DNA of 64,000 nucleotides from Acidipila rosea (GTDB lineage: Bacteria > Acidobacteriota > Terriglobia > Terriglobales > Acidobacteriaceae): assembly GCF_004339725.1 (NCBI RefSeq), contig NZ_SMGK01000002.1, positions 868,001-932,000 of the forward strand, read 5' to 3'. Shown here piece by piece: positions 44,320-53,445 of this stretch. How positions within the stretch are numbered: position 1 is the stretch's first letter; each line of letters starts with the position of its first letter. The notes under the pieces were generated by a model. That model ran no database searches. It saw only the letters and a list, made by a program, of their open reading frames with translations, and was not told the origin of the DNA. Made by a program: the position numbers and the translations under genes.

Positions 44320-45699
44320 ATGTTTGCGAAGGCGCAGCGCGTTCACTTTATCGGCATAGGCGGGATCGGGATGAGCGGGATCGCCGAGATTCTGCTCAAC
44401 CTGGGCTATGCCGTCTCGGGCTCGGATCTTCGCCGGACGGCGATTACGGAGCGGCTGGCGGCCCTGGGCGCAACAATCTTCGAGGGACATGCGGCGGCGA
44501 ACGTGCTGGGCTCAGGAGTGGTGGTGACCAGCTCGGCGGTCAGCCCGGCGAACCCCGAGGTGGCCGAGGCACGGAGCCGGAAGATCCCGGTGATTCCCCG
44601 AGCGGAGATGCTGGCCGAGATGATGCGGCTAAAGTACGGGATCGCCGTGGCGGGGATGCACGGGAAGACCACGACCACATCCATGATTGCAACAGTGCTG
44701 GCGGCGGGGGACCTGGACCCGACGGTGGTGGTGGGCGGACGGGTGGACGCAATGGGCTCGAATGCGCGGCTGGGCCGGTCGCAGTACCTGGTGGCCGAGG
44801 CGGATGAGAGCGACCGGTCATTTCTGAAGCTGTCGCCGATTCTCGCCGTGGTGACGAATATCGACCGCGAGCACATGGACTGCTACCGGGACATGGGGGA
44901 CGTGGAAGACGCCTTTGTGGAGTTTATGGACAAGGTGCCCTTCTATGGCTGCTGCGTGGCCTGCCTGGACAGCGAGGCGCTGGCGGCGGTGTTGCCGCGG
45001 GTGAGACGGCGGATTTTCACCTACGGGATGGAGCCGAAGGCGGACTACGTGGCGCGGCTGCTGCCGGCAACGGGCGGGGCCCGGTCACGGTTTGAGGTTG
45101 CGGCCAACGGGCAGGTGCTGGGGCCGTTTGAGCTGCATGTGCCGGGGCGGCATAACGTGCTGAATGCAACGGCAGCGGTGGCGATCGCGATGCAGCTGGA
45201 GCTGAGCCCGGAGAGGATTGCGCAGGGGCTGGCGGGCTTTCGCGGGGTCGACCGGCGCTTCCAGATAAAGGGCGTGGTTCGCGGAGTGACGGTGATCGAC
45301 GACTACGGACACCACCCGACGGAGATACGGGCGACGCTGGCAGCGGCGCGGGAATGCGGCTTCAAGCGTATTCGAGTGATCTTCCAGCCACACCGCTACT
45401 CGCGGACGCGCGACCTGATGGAGGAATTTGCGAGCTGCTTCAGCGAAGCGGACGCAGTCGAGGTGCTGGACATCTATGCCGCGAGCGAAGAGCCGCTGCC
45501 GGGGATCACCGCCGAGGCGCTGGTGAAGACCATCGGGCGGGACGGGGTTCGCTATGCCGCCTCAATCGAAGAGGCGGTGGAGCGGAGCGTGATGGCGGCA
45601 GGCGAGGGGGACGCGATCCTGACGATGGGCGCCGGAAATGTCTCGCAGGCCTCGGGCCTGGTGCTGGCGGCGCTCAAGAGGGATGAGGCGAAGGGCTGA
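44320..45699 (+). CDS. murC: UDP-N-acetylmuramate-L-alanine ligase
   Basis: 459 residues. The N-terminal Rossmann motif HFIGIGGIGMSGIAEILLNLG is MurC-specific; the ATP loop is GMHGKTTTTSMIATVL; VTNIDREHMDCY, GRHNVLNATAAVAIA and DYGHHPTEI follow. It adds L-Ala to UDP-MurNAc in peptidoglycan precursor synthesis. It lies outside a dcw cluster here, with an AMIN-type amidase downstream. The 269-bp gap to the divergent glycine-rich gene presumably holds both promoters; I see no other gene there. AGGA is just upstream of the ATG. Confidence 0.96.
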   Translation: MFAKAQRVHFIGIGGIGMSGIAEILLNLGYAVSGSDLRRTAITERLAALGATIFEGHAAANVLGSGVVVTSSAVSPANPEVAEARSRKIPVIPRAEMLAEMMRLKYGIAVAGMHGKTTTTSMIATVLAAGDLDPTVVVGGRVDAMGSNARLGRSQYLVAEADESDRSFLKLSPILAVVTNIDREHMDCYRDMGDVEDAFVEFMDKVPFYGCCVACLDSEALAAVLPRVRRRIFTYGMEPKADYVARLLPATGGARSRFEVAANGQVLGPFELHVPGRHNVLNATAAVAIAMQLELSPERIAQGLAGFRGVDRRFQIKGVVRGVTVIDDYGHHPTEIRATLAAARECGFKRIRVIFQPHRYSRTRDLMEEFASCFSEADAVEVLDIYAASEEPLPGITAEALVKTIGRDGVRYAASIEEAVERSVMAAGEGDAILTMGAGNVSQASGLVLAALKRDEAKG

Positions 45700-45838
45700 A
45701 GGGCGGCCGGAAAGAGCGCGGAGAGAGGGTTCCCTTCTGGTTTCCTCCTGCCGGAGGAACGGCTTTCCGCGGTTGTTCTGCCTGCGGGGGAACTCTATAC
45801 TGAAAGTGCTCCGGCGATTGGTGCTCCACGCATAAAGA

Positions 45839-48169
45839 ATGCTGCTCTCCCTCAATCTACGGGCGCGTACCGCCTGCCTCGTCTTCGCGCTCGGTTGCAG
45901 CGGCTTTGCATTTGCACGGCAGCCGGCCTCTCCTTATGAGAAGGCGCAACGGCTGCGTGAGGCGCTGGAAGGCCGGTCCGAGCAGCAGCGTACGCGGCGG
46001 GACTACGAGCGTGTGCTGGCTGCTTACCGCGCCGTCTACCATGGCGATCCTGCCTCTCCGAAAGCCGATGCGAGCATTGCTGCGGTAGCCGAACTGCTGG
46101 CTGAGCAGGGTCGCGTCTTCCAGGATGAAAAATCGCTGCGCGATGCAATCGGGCAGTATGAATTCCTGCGCCACCAGTATCCGGGGAGCCGCTACCGGGT
46201 GAGCGCACTGCTGACTGAAGGCGAAATCTACCGGCGCGACCTGAATGAGCCGCAGAACGCCAAGGGCGAGTTCAAGGAGCTGCTGAAGCTCTATCCCGCG
46301 AGCAGCCAGGCTGCGGAGGCACGGCAGGAGCTGAAACAGATCAAGAAGGAGCAGGTGGCTCTGCGGCATGGGAGGCATGCGGCCCCGGCGCCGATTTTCC
46401 CGCCGGCGGAGAGCGCGCCAGCACGAAGAGAGACGGCGCGGAGCGAAGCCGAGCCAGCAGCGGCAACAAGGCGAAAGCCGATGGCTACGGCGGCGGGCTT
46501 CGGCATGCAGGGAGCGGCCGCGACTGGAGCTTCTGGTACGGGAGCGTCGGCAACGGACAGGGCTGTGTTCGGAAGACCCGAAGCTGCAACGGCAGGAAGT
46601 GGAAGGGCGGGCACTGAAAGAGCTGTCACCCAACGAACAGAGCCTGCAAGGCCGGATACCGAAAGGGTGGGAACAGAGCCGCGTGGGACGGCCGAGCCTG
46701 CTGCGCCGGCTCTGAGCGAAGCGGCGCTGAACGCGCCTCCGCCGCCGCGACGAGCGGGGCGGGTGCCGCTGATTACGGGGATACGGCACTGGTCGACGCC
46801 GGTGTACACGCGGGTTGCGATCGACCTGCAGGACGAGGTGCAGTATGAGGCGGCGCGGGTGCCGAACCCGGATCGCATCTTCTTTGACCTGCATGGAGCG
46901 AAGCTTTCGCCGGAGCTGATCGGGAAATCGGTCGAAGTGACGGACGGAGGCTACCTGAAGCGCATCCGCGCGGCGCAGTTCTCAAACGACGTGACGCGGA
47001 TTGTGCTGGATGTAAGCGATGTGAGCGAGTATTCGGCGTTTTTCCTGCCGAATCCGTCGCGGCTGATTATCGACATTCACGGCGGCACGGGAGTGAAGGC
47101 TTCGGCACCGGCGCTGGTGGCGGCTGCGCCCCCGGCAGCAAGGACGCCATTGCCATCGAGCACGGCTCCAGCCAGGACGAGCAGCGAGGAGGTGGCCTCG
47201 CTGGGCCAGCAACGTAACCGCATCCGGGCGACGAAGCGGCCCACAACCGCGCCGGTGGCGGCTACGGTAGCCGGAACGACGCCCGCTCCGCAGCCTGCGG
47301 AGCAGAAGCGCGTGCTCAGGGCTGAGAAGGCAGAAGCGGCGCAGAGCGAACAGCACAGGAACGAGCTGGCGAAGAGTGAACCGCCGGCCGATATCCGCCC
47401 GGCAGGACCGACGGCGAGCGGGGACCGCTCCCTGGTGCGGACGCTGGGGCTGAAGATCAACAGGATCGTGGTGGATGCGGGGCACGGTGGGCACGACTCC
47501 GGGACACTGGGACCGGGCGGCATAGAAGAAAAGGACGTGGTGCTCGACGTGGCGCTGCGGCTGGGCAAGCTGCTGAAACAGCGGCTGGGTGCGGACGTGA
47601 CCTACACGCGGGACGATGACACCTTTATCCCGCTGGAGACGCGGACGGCGATTGCCAACAAGGCGCAGGCGGACCTCTTCATCTCAGTCCATGCCAACTC
47701 CAGCCATGACCCGTCGGCGCGAGGGGTGGAGACGTATTATCTGAACTTCACCTCCTCGGCGGATGCGCTGGAGGTGGCGGCGCGAGAAAACGCCGTCTCC
47801 GACGAGTCGATCCATCAACTGTCGGACCTGGTGAAGAAGATCGCGCTGCAGGACAAGATCAGCGAGTCGCGGGAGTTCGCCTTCGATGTAGAGCAGAGCC
47901 TCTACACGGGGCTCGAACAGGGGAATGCAGGACTGAAGGATCGCGGGGTCAAGAAGGCTCCGTTTGTGGTGCTGATCGGCGCGAATATGCCGTCGATCCT
48001 GGCGGAGATTTCCTTCCTGACGAACCCGGAGGATGCACACGAGCTGCGCGAGCCGGCCTACCGGGAGCGCATTGCGGAGTCACTCTACCAGGGGACGGCG
48101 CGGTATATCGGAAGCCTGAGCGGCGTGCGGCTGGCCGAGGCCAGCGCCCCGCACACGACGGGCAACTGA
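45839..48169 (+). CDS. N-acetylmuramoyl-L-alanine amidase with TPR-like and AMIN domains
   Basis: 776 residues. Signal peptide MLLSLNLRARTACLVFALGCSGFAFA, then a TPR-like helical part (~residues 30-170: YERVLAAYRAVYHGDP, AIGQYEFLRHQYPGS, FKELLKLYPASS). An Ala/Glu/Arg/Thr linker follows, then the AMIN domain (ITGIRHWSTPVYTRVAIDLQ...RIVLDVSDVSEYSAFFLPNPSRLIIDI), a second linker, and the Amidase_3 catalytic domain (IVVDAGHGGHDSGTLG, Glu in IEEKDVVLDVA, ISVHANSS, and EISFLTNPEDA). It splits peptidoglycan stem peptides from glycan during division. The two low-complexity linkers are long and the N-terminal TPR is unusual among AmiC proteins. Confidence 0.92.
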   Translation: MLLSLNLRARTACLVFALGCSGFAFARQPASPYEKAQRLREALEGRSEQQRTRRDYERVLAAYRAVYHGDPASPKADASIAAVAELLAEQGRVFQDEKSLRDAIGQYEFLRHQYPGSRYRVSALLTEGEIYRRDLNEPQNAKGEFKELLKLYPASSQAAEARQELKQIKKEQVALRHGRHAAPAPIFPPAESAPARRETARSEAEPAAATRRKPMATAAGFGMQGAAATGASGTGASATDRAVFGRPEAATAGSGRAGTERAVTQRTEPARPDTERVGTEPRGTAEPAAPALSEAALNAPPPPRRAGRVPLITGIRHWSTPVYTRVAIDLQDEVQYEAARVPNPDRIFFDLHGAKLSPELIGKSVEVTDGGYLKRIRAAQFSNDVTRIVLDVSDVSEYSAFFLPNPSRLIIDIHGGTGVKASAPALVAAAPPAARTPLPSSTAPARTSSEEVASLGQQRNRIRATKRPTTAPVAATVAGTTPAPQPAEQKRVLRAEKAEAAQSEQHRNELAKSEPPADIRPAGPTASGDRSLVRTLGLKINRIVVDAGHGGHDSGTLGPGGIEEKDVVLDVALRLGKLLKQRLGADVTYTRDDDTFIPLETRTAIANKAQADLFISVHANSSHDPSARGVETYYLNFTSSADALEVAARENAVSDESIHQLSDLVKKIALQDKISESREFAFDVEQSLYTGLEQGNAGLKDRGVKKAPFVVLIGANMPSILAEISFLTNPEDAHELREPAYRERIAESLYQGTARYIGSLSGVRLAEASAPHTTGN

Positions 48170-48183
48170 GAACAGGCACGCGA

Positions 48184-48211
48184 AAAAGCCGGAGCTGAGG
48201 CTCCGGCTTTT
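48184..48211. terminator. Bidirectional terminator between amidase and rpmA
   Basis: A perfect 12-bp stem, AAAAGCCGGAGC (48184-48195) with a 4-base loop and complement 48200-48211 ending in TTTT; the A run gives a T tract on the minus strand too. Confidence 0.85.
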
Positions 48212-48232
48212 CTGTTGCAAGCTGCAGGAGAG

Positions 48233-48496
48233 TTACTCTGCGGCGATAGGCTCGATGGCGACGAAGCGGCCAAGATTGCCGCGGTCGATGAACTTGACCC
48301 GGCCGTCGATCTTGGCAAAGAGCGTGTCGTCGCAGCCACGGCCGACGTTGAGGCCGGCCTTAAGCGGTGTGCCACGCTGACGGACGATGATGGAGCCGCC
48401 GGTGACAACTTCCCCGCCGAAGCGCTTTACGCCGAGGCGCTGCGCGTTTGAATCGCGGCCATTTTTGGAGCTTCCTAGACCTTTTTTATGTGCCAT
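48233..48496 (-). CDS. rpmA: 50S ribosomal protein L27
   Basis: 87 residues, normal size. [28 protein letters not shown] is the conserved start, whose mature N-terminus reaches the peptidyl-transferase centre, and [10 protein letters not shown] follows. It begins with MAHKKG without the Firmicutes-type cleavable N-terminal extension. It follows rplU by 30 bases in the standard L21-L27 operon. Confidence 0.97.
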   Translation of the reverse strand: MAHKKGLGSSKNGRDSNAQRLGVKRFGGEVVTGGSIIVRQRGTPLKAGLNVGRGCDDTLFAKIDGRVKFIDRGNLGRFVAIEPIAAE

Positions 48497-48526
48497 TGCT
48501 CAATTCCCCTTCGTGCGCGGCGGCTG

Positions 48527-48850
48527 CTACGCGTTGTAGGCCGTACCGTCGACCTGAATCTCGTTGATGCGCACCTGCGTGAAAGCCTGCCGGTGCCCCT
48601 GCATCTTCTTGTACTGCTTCTTGCGCTTCAAGTGGAAGACGAGGATCTTGTCGCCGCGGCCCTGACCGACAACGGTGCCAAGCACCTTGGCGGATCCCGG
48701 CTTGGCGAGGCTGCCGCCGTCCTTCGAGAAGCCCAGCACATCCCCGAACTCGATTGAACCGTTCTCTCCAGCAGCCGCCTTCTCAATCTTGACGACATCG
48801 CCCGGAGCTACCCGGTACTGCTTACCACCAGTGCGGATGACCGCGTACAT
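48527..48850 (-). CDS. rplU: 50S ribosomal protein L21
   Basis: 107 residues. MYAVIRTGGKQYRVAPGDVVKIEK is the family start, with VLGTVVGQGRGDKILVFHLKRKKQYKKMQGHRQ near the end. The ATG at 48850 has GGAGG four bases upstream; the frame continues upstream without need. Operon with rpmA. The 155-bp gap to the glycosyltransferase stop should contain the promoter and 5' leader. Confidence 0.97.
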   Translation of the reverse strand: MYAVIRTGGKQYRVAPGDVVKIEKAAAGENGSIEFGDVLGFSKDGGSLAKPGSAKVLGTVVGQGRGDKILVFHLKRKKQYKKMQGHRQAFTQVRINEIQVDGTAYNA

Positions 48851-49005
48851 ACAACCTCCAGCGCACCGGCTGACCGGGCGCGAACCTGAAATAAAGCTGG
48901 GCTGAATCCTGAACTCCCGGGGCCCTGCCCTGCTCAAACCTGTAAAAAGGTGAGCTGGATCAGTGAGTCACGGGCATGATCGCCAAACTAGACAAGTTTA
49001 CTTGG

Positions 49006-50310
49006 TCAGACGGCCGGGGTCAACGGTTTACGGCGTTTTTCCGCGGACTGGAAGAGGTTGACGGCCAGAACGGTGATCAACGGCTCCAGGGGATGGCGGA
49101 AGCGGGCAGCAACGGTAACGAAGTAATAGATAAACGGGAGAGTGATAAAGGCCCAGGCAAAGAGCCACGCGCCGGGGATCTTGCGATACAGGGCCAGAGC
49201 CAGGCCAAGGAGCCCGGCGATGCTGATGAACTGGAAATTGAGGTCGCGGCCGTACTCCTCCCACCGGTGGTCGCTCGAGGTGTGGAGCACTCCGGCCCAG
49301 AAAAAGTAGATGCGGCGCAGGGTAACGCCGGCGAAGTGGGCGGGGTCGGCCTTGATGATGGCTTCGGCCATTCTGCCGCGCATTTTGGCGTAGGCGACCT
49401 CGCCCATTTCCCGGTAGAGACGGAGCTGCGTGGCGTCCTGAAAGGGGTGGTAGTACTCCATGAGGAGGCCGACGGAGCCGGGGCCATTGCCCATGTAAAG
49501 CTCGGCGCCGAAGTTGGCGCGCATGGGGATGAACTGGTGGAAGACGCGCCAGTTGCGGTAGGTCCAGGGCGCAATGCAGGCGAGGCAGAGGACGCTGGCG
49601 AGGACAACGCCGACGGCCTGCTGGCGGGCCCGGCTGCCGCTGCGCAGGGCTCCAATGAGCACCCAGAGGCCGCAGGCAGGCAAAAAGACCAGCAACGAAG
49701 CGTTGCTGAGGGCGATGAGCCCCCAGAGCAGACCGAAGATGGCCCAGCGGCGCGGACTGGCGGCGGTGGCTGCCTCCTCCGGCGGGCCGCCGATGTTGCA
49801 CATGCGGAGGGCGAGGACGTAGACCCAGGAGAGCAGGAAGGCGGAGAGGGTCATCTCCCAGATCCAGCGGACGGCGTATTGCATGGCGGCGGGGTAAAGG
49901 GCCCAGAGCCAGCCGGACCAGCGGGCGACGCGGGTGTTGAAGACGCGCGCGCCTATCTCCCAGGTGGTGCGGACCATAAGCGCGGAAAAGACGCTGTCGA
50001 TGGCGAGCAGGATCCAGGCAGAGAGCGGGGTGAAGACGCCGGTGAGCTTGAAGACGCCGCCCATGAGGAGCGGATAGAGCGGCGTGACCCAGGCAGTGGG
50101 GCCGGTATGTCCCCGGAAGGGATCAGCATAGCCGTAGCCGGTGGCCAGCGCGCGGCCGATGCGGCCCATCTCCCAGCCAAAGCCGAAGTAGTGATCGTAA
50201 GGCTTGAGGCGGTAGGTGTGCGCGAGGGTGATGTAGGCCAGGCGGACGATGAGCGCCACCCAGAAGATCATCCACGGCGCGTGCAGGCGCCTGTCTTTTC
50301 CGGTATTCAC
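49006..50310 (-). CDS. ArnT/PMT-like membrane glycosyltransferase (GT-C, GT39/GT83 type)
   Basis: About 434 residues with roughly ten membrane helices. The N-terminal loop after the first helix (AHTYRLKPYDHYFGFGWEMGRIGRALATG) carries the acidic region typical of GT-C enzymes, and PTAWVTPLYPLLMGG follows. Later helices include WALYPAAMQYAVRWIWEMTLSA and IYYFVTVAARFRHPLEPLI. It probably moves a lipid-linked sugar or modifies lipid or glycan in the periplasm. The start is uncertain: GTG at 50310, 31 bases after the MFS stop, is preferred because longer frames overlap that gene; it has no good ribosome-binding site. Confidence 0.8.
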   Translation of the reverse strand: MNTGKDRRLHAPWMIFWVALIVRLAYITLAHTYRLKPYDHYFGFGWEMGRIGRALATGYGYADPFRGHTGPTAWVTPLYPLLMGGVFKLTGVFTPLSAWILLAIDSVFSALMVRTTWEIGARVFNTRVARWSGWLWALYPAAMQYAVRWIWEMTLSAFLLSWVYVLALRMCNIGGPPEEAATAASPRRWAIFGLLWGLIALSNASLLVFLPACGLWVLIGALRSGSRARQQAVGVVLASVLCLACIAPWTYRNWRVFHQFIPMRANFGAELYMGNGPGSVGLLMEYYHPFQDATQLRLYREMGEVAYAKMRGRMAEAIIKADPAHFAGVTLRRIYFFWAGVLHTSSDHRWEEYGRDLNFQFISIAGLLGLALALYRKIPGAWLFAWAFITLPFIYYFVTVAARFRHPLEPLITVLAVNLFQSAEKRRKPLTPAV

Positions 50311-50341
50311 AAGAGCGATTGTACCGGGAGGATGGGCGGCG

Positions 50342-51820
50342 CTATTCGCTCTGGAGGGGCTTCGAGATGGACTCCAGAGACTGACCGGCGGCCTCAACGC
50401 CGATGGTGAGCTCGCAGATGGCGCCGAGGAGCATGAGCGCGGCTCCGACGAGGTACCCGATGCCGATGTGCCAGCGAATGCCGCTGGCGATGAGTTCCCC
50501 AAAGAAGATGGGCGCACCGACGCCGCCGGCGAGGGTGCCGAGGGCGTAGAAGATGGCGATGGCGAAGGCGCGGATCTCAAGCGGGAAGATTTCACTGACC
50601 GTGAGATAGGCGGCGCTGGCTGCCGAAGAGGCGACGAAGAAGATGACGGTGAAGCGGATGTCGAGCGTGCGGACACTGAGATGGCCGAGCGCGAAGGGGA
50701 CAACGGTCGCGATCAGCAGGAGGCCGCTGATGCCGTAAGTGGCGGCGATCATGGGCTTGCGGCCAACCGTGTCAAAGAGCCGGCCGAGCAGAATGGGGCC
50801 GAAGAGGCAGCCTACTGCGAAGGGCAGCAGATGCAGCGGCATCTTCTGATCGGTGACTCCATAGAAGCGCTTGACGACCAGCCCATAGGTGAAGAAGACG
50901 GAGTTGAAGAAGAAGGACTGCGCCACCATGAGCGTGAGTGCGAGGAAAGAGCGCTGGCGGTTGTCCTTGAGGATATTGCGGAAGACGGCGGCCCAGGGAG
51001 TCTTGTGGCGTACGTGGAGGCGGAGCTTTTTGCCCTCAGGCGGAGGCAGCTGACCGTGGTGCTGCTCCACCTTCTCTTCAATGCCCTTGACGATGCGGTC
51101 GGCGTCATCGGTGCGGCCACGAAGCATGAGCCAGCGGGGACTCTCCGGAACGCCGAGCCGCAGCATGAGGACGCCAAGACCGAGGACCGCTCCGACACTG
51201 AAGGCAACGCGCCAGCCGACATTGGGCGGAATGGAAGGACTGCCGAGCAGGAAGAGCGAGGCGAGGCTGCCGATGGCAGCGCCACCCCAGAACGTGGCGT
51301 TGACGACCAGATCGACGCGTCCGCGCACCCGGCCGGGAATGAGTTCATCGACGGCGGAGTTGATGGCCGCGTATTCGCCGCCAATGCCGAGGCCGGTGAT
51401 GGCGCGGAAGATTGCGAAGCTGAAGAAGTTCCACGAAAGAGCCGAGGCAAGGGTGGCAAGCGAATAAGTCGCAAGCGTGATGAGGAAGAGCCGCTTGCGG
51501 CCGAGGCGGTCGGTGAGCCAGCCGAAGAGGATGGCTCCGATCACTGCTCCGGCAAGGTAAGTGGAGGCGCTGGCGGTGACCTGCGGGACGGTGAGGCCGA
51601 GGCCGTGCTTGTTCTCAAGGATGCCGGCGAGCGAACCGGCGAGGGTGACCTGCAGGCCGTCCAGCAGCCAGGAGGCGCCGAGCGCGGTGATGATGCGGAC
51701 GTGCCAGCGGCTCCAGGGGAGGCGGTCGAGGCGCGCGGGTACGTGGGTTTCAATGGTCTGCGCCGCGGCGGTTTGGGAAGCGGTCTGGGAAGCGGTTTGG
51801 GGGGAAGACGTAGGTGACAT
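50342..51820 (-). CDS. MFS transporter
   Basis: 492 residues, 12 predicted helices. MFS signatures are FGWLTDRLGRKRLFLITL between helices 2 and 3, ITGLGIGGEYAAINSAVDELIPGRVRG after helix 4, and LLGRLFDTVGRKPMIA in the second half. The style fits the sugar/metabolite:H+ symporter groups; substrate unknown. The first ~25 residues are a Ser/Gln/Thr/Ala tail encoded by a 12-bp tandem repeat at 51768-51803. It is followed by the glycosyltransferase gene on the same strand. Confidence 0.88.
   Translation of the reverse strand: MSPTSSPQTASQTASQTAAAQTIETHVPARLDRLPWSRWHVRIITALGASWLLDGLQVTLAGSLAGILENKHGLGLTVPQVTASASTYLAGAVIGAILFGWLTDRLGRKRLFLITLATYSLATLASALSWNFFSFAIFRAITGLGIGGEYAAINSAVDELIPGRVRGRVDLVVNATFWGGAAIGSLASLFLLGSPSIPPNVGWRVAFSVGAVLGLGVLMLRLGVPESPRWLMLRGRTDDADRIVKGIEEKVEQHHGQLPPPEGKKLRLHVRHKTPWAAVFRNILKDNRQRSFLALTLMVAQSFFFNSVFFTYGLVVKRFYGVTDQKMPLHLLPFAVGCLFGPILLGRLFDTVGRKPMIAATYGISGLLLIATVVPFALGHLSVRTLDIRFTVIFFVASSAASAAYLTVSEIFPLEIRAFAIAIFYALGTLAGGVGAPIFFGELIASGIRWHIGIGYLVGAALMLLGAICELTIGVEAAGQSLESISKPLQSE
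51768..51803. repeat. Three 12-bp tandem repeats inside the MFS gene
   Basis: Units GCGGTTTGGGAA, GCGGTCTGGGAA and GCGGTTTGGGGG in a row encode the repeated Q-T-A-S motif in the cytoplasmic N-terminal tail. Length change by whole units would keep the frame. Confidence 0.85.
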
Positions 51821-51850
51821 TGTGGCCCGGGGAAGTTAGATTTGGTTTTC

Positions 51851-52309
51851 TTATGCTTCGCTTTTCGATGCCTCAGCCTGAATGATGCTGATGCTGCCGT
51901 TGCGCTCGAGTACGGCATATTTAATTTGGGTAAGGGAGGTAAGTCCCTTGGAGCGGGCGGCGGCCATGACGTCGTTCTCATCAAGACGCATCTTTTTCAT
52001 CAGATCTGTGTCCCACTTGCCGCGGTCGAGCACCAGCAGAGGAGTGCCATCCACGATGACGCCGAAGCGCGGATAGCGGGCCCTGAGCCAGGAAACAGAC
52101 TGATGCAGCAGGCCTACAGTGATGATGGCGCAGACACAGTTGGTGAGCGAACGATCCTTGCCGACGGTGGAAAGGATGATGACGCCGCCGATGAGGAAGA
52201 CGATGACGAACTCAAAGAGTGTGAGCTGACCGCCGGGGCGTCGCGTGAGGATGCGCACGGTCAGCAGGAGAAAGAAGTAGCCGAAGACAGCGTGCAGGAC
52301 GGTTGCCAT
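51851..52309 (-). CDS. DUF421 (YetF-like) membrane protein A
   Basis: 152 residues. Three N-terminal helices (LHAVFGYFFLLLTVRILTRR, LFEFVIVFLIGGVIILS, NCVCAIITVGLLHQSVSWL) are followed by the DUF421 cytoplasmic domain: RFGVIVDGTPLLVLDRGKWD, KMRLDENDVMAAARSKGL and IKYAVLERNGSISII. Family function is unknown; members are inner-membrane proteins. It is the last gene of a three-gene unit with a second DUF421 copy, 17 bases after the middle gene. Confidence 0.88.
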   Translation of the reverse strand: MATVLHAVFGYFFLLLTVRILTRRPGGQLTLFEFVIVFLIGGVIILSTVGKDRSLTNCVCAIITVGLLHQSVSWLRARYPRFGVIVDGTPLLVLDRGKWDTDLMKKMRLDENDVMAAARSKGLTSLTQIKYAVLERNGSISIIQAEASKSEA

Positions 52310-52326
52310 GACATTTTCTCCCCGTG

Positions 52327-52872
52327 CTAAGGCATGACCACGACACGCGAACGAATCTCGTTCACGCCGGGAACTCGAAGTGCGAAGCGAAACACGCCCG
52401 GGCTCGCAGGCTGCAGGGCGAAGAGAACGGAGGACCTGCCTCCGGATGCGGGAAAGATATAGGAAACGCCGCTGTTGCCGACGGTGGAACTCTCAGGCTG
52501 CGGAATGATGCGGCGATTGCCGAGGTCACCCACGACGGATTCACTGACCCACAGCTGCACCGTGCCTCGATGGATGGCTTCAGGAGCAAAGTGGATGGTC
52601 ATGATGGATGGCGTGCCGAGGCGCTCGACACGTTCGAACTTGACCTCAACGGGACCCTGATGGATATGGCCCTTGGCGAAGTAGCCCTTGCCGAAGACGC
52701 CGAGCAGGTCGAGCAGCACGATGAGAGCGAAGGCGATCCAGACGATGCGTTCAAAGCGCCACCAGCGACGCTGAAACTCGAGATCTTCACCGATGGCGAC
52801 CTCGCCATGAACCATCGGCACAGTATCTTCCACGGGTTTGAGATGAGGGGCGGCTGGCATATGCGTATCCAA
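52327..52872 (-). CDS. Single-pass membrane protein with beta domain, between two DUF421 genes
   Basis: 181 residues, not recognised. A short N-terminal region (EDLEFQRRWWRFERIVW) precedes one membrane helix (IVWIAFALIVLLDLLGVFG). The rest is beta-rich and probably periplasmic: VEVKFERVERLGTPSIMTIHF, HRGTVQLWVSESVVGDLG, GVSYIFPASGGRSSVLFAL, FRFALRVPGVNEIRSRVVV, which looks like an immunoglobulin-like fold. Gaps of 11 and 17 bases to its DUF421 neighbours show a tight operon, so it is probably their functional partner. Confidence 0.75.
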   Translation of the reverse strand: MDTHMPAAPHLKPVEDTVPMVHGEVAIGEDLEFQRRWWRFERIVWIAFALIVLLDLLGVFGKGYFAKGHIHQGPVEVKFERVERLGTPSIMTIHFAPEAIHRGTVQLWVSESVVGDLGNRRIIPQPESSTVGNSGVSYIFPASGGRSSVLFALQPASPGVFRFALRVPGVNEIRSRVVVMP

Positions 52873-52883
52873 TGTCTCCGGAT

Positions 52884-53327
52884 CTAGCGATCACCGGAGA
52901 CGATGCTGATTTCTCCATTGCGTTCGAGGATGGCGTACTCAACCTGCGCCAGCTGGGAAAGGCCCTTGTCGCGGGCCGCGGCCATGACGTCATCATCTGT
53001 GATGCGCGAATTGAACATGGTCCCTATGCGCCACTGTCCTTTTTCGAGCAGAACGAGCGGCGTGCCGTCAGTCATGCTGGCGAAGCGGGGAGAGCGCTGG
53101 CGCAGCCATGCGATGCCGTAATGCATGATGGCGATGGTCATGATCTGGCCGATGGCGTTGGTGAGAGACGCTTCATCGCCGACCATGGCGGTGAGCATGA
53201 GACCGCCGATGAAGAAGATGAGGACAAACTCAAAGGGGGTCATCTGCTTGCCGGGCCTGCGGCCTACGACGCGCACCGTGAAGATGAGGAAACAGTAACC
53301 GAAAGCTGCTCGAAGTATTGCCGCCAT
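52884..53327 (-). CDS. DUF421 (YetF-like) membrane protein B
   Basis: 147 residues from the ATG at 53327 (AGGTGA seven bases upstream; longer frames have no family similarity). It is a clear paralogue of the protein at 51851-52309: LRAAFGYCFLIFTVRVVGRRPG, FEFVLIFFIGGLMLTAMVGD, TDGTPLVLLEKGQWR, DDDVMAAARDKGLSQLAQVEYAILERNGEISI. First gene of the cassette. Two copies encoded together may form a heteromeric membrane complex; this is inference. Confidence 0.88.
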   Translation of the reverse strand: MAAILRAAFGYCFLIFTVRVVGRRPGKQMTPFEFVLIFFIGGLMLTAMVGDEASLTNAIGQIMTIAIMHYGIAWLRQRSPRFASMTDGTPLVLLEKGQWRIGTMFNSRITDDDVMAAARDKGLSQLAQVEYAILERNGEISIVSGDR

Positions 53328-53445
53328 GCGCTGCTCACCTGCTGTGACATAGGAGGCGCGGCGGGGCGCAAGGGTTTGCTTGTGTGCTGAGAGGGCCTGA
53401 GGCCGGTCGCCGGGTGCGCCGGGGCTGCAGGAGACCAGTGCGAGA

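Noticed and set aside
48976..51817. Long plus-strand frames 48976-50409 and 50249-51817 rich in Asp/Glu/Gly
   Set aside because: They are antisense shadows of the glycosyltransferase and MFS genes, whose membrane helices and family motifs are on the minus strand.
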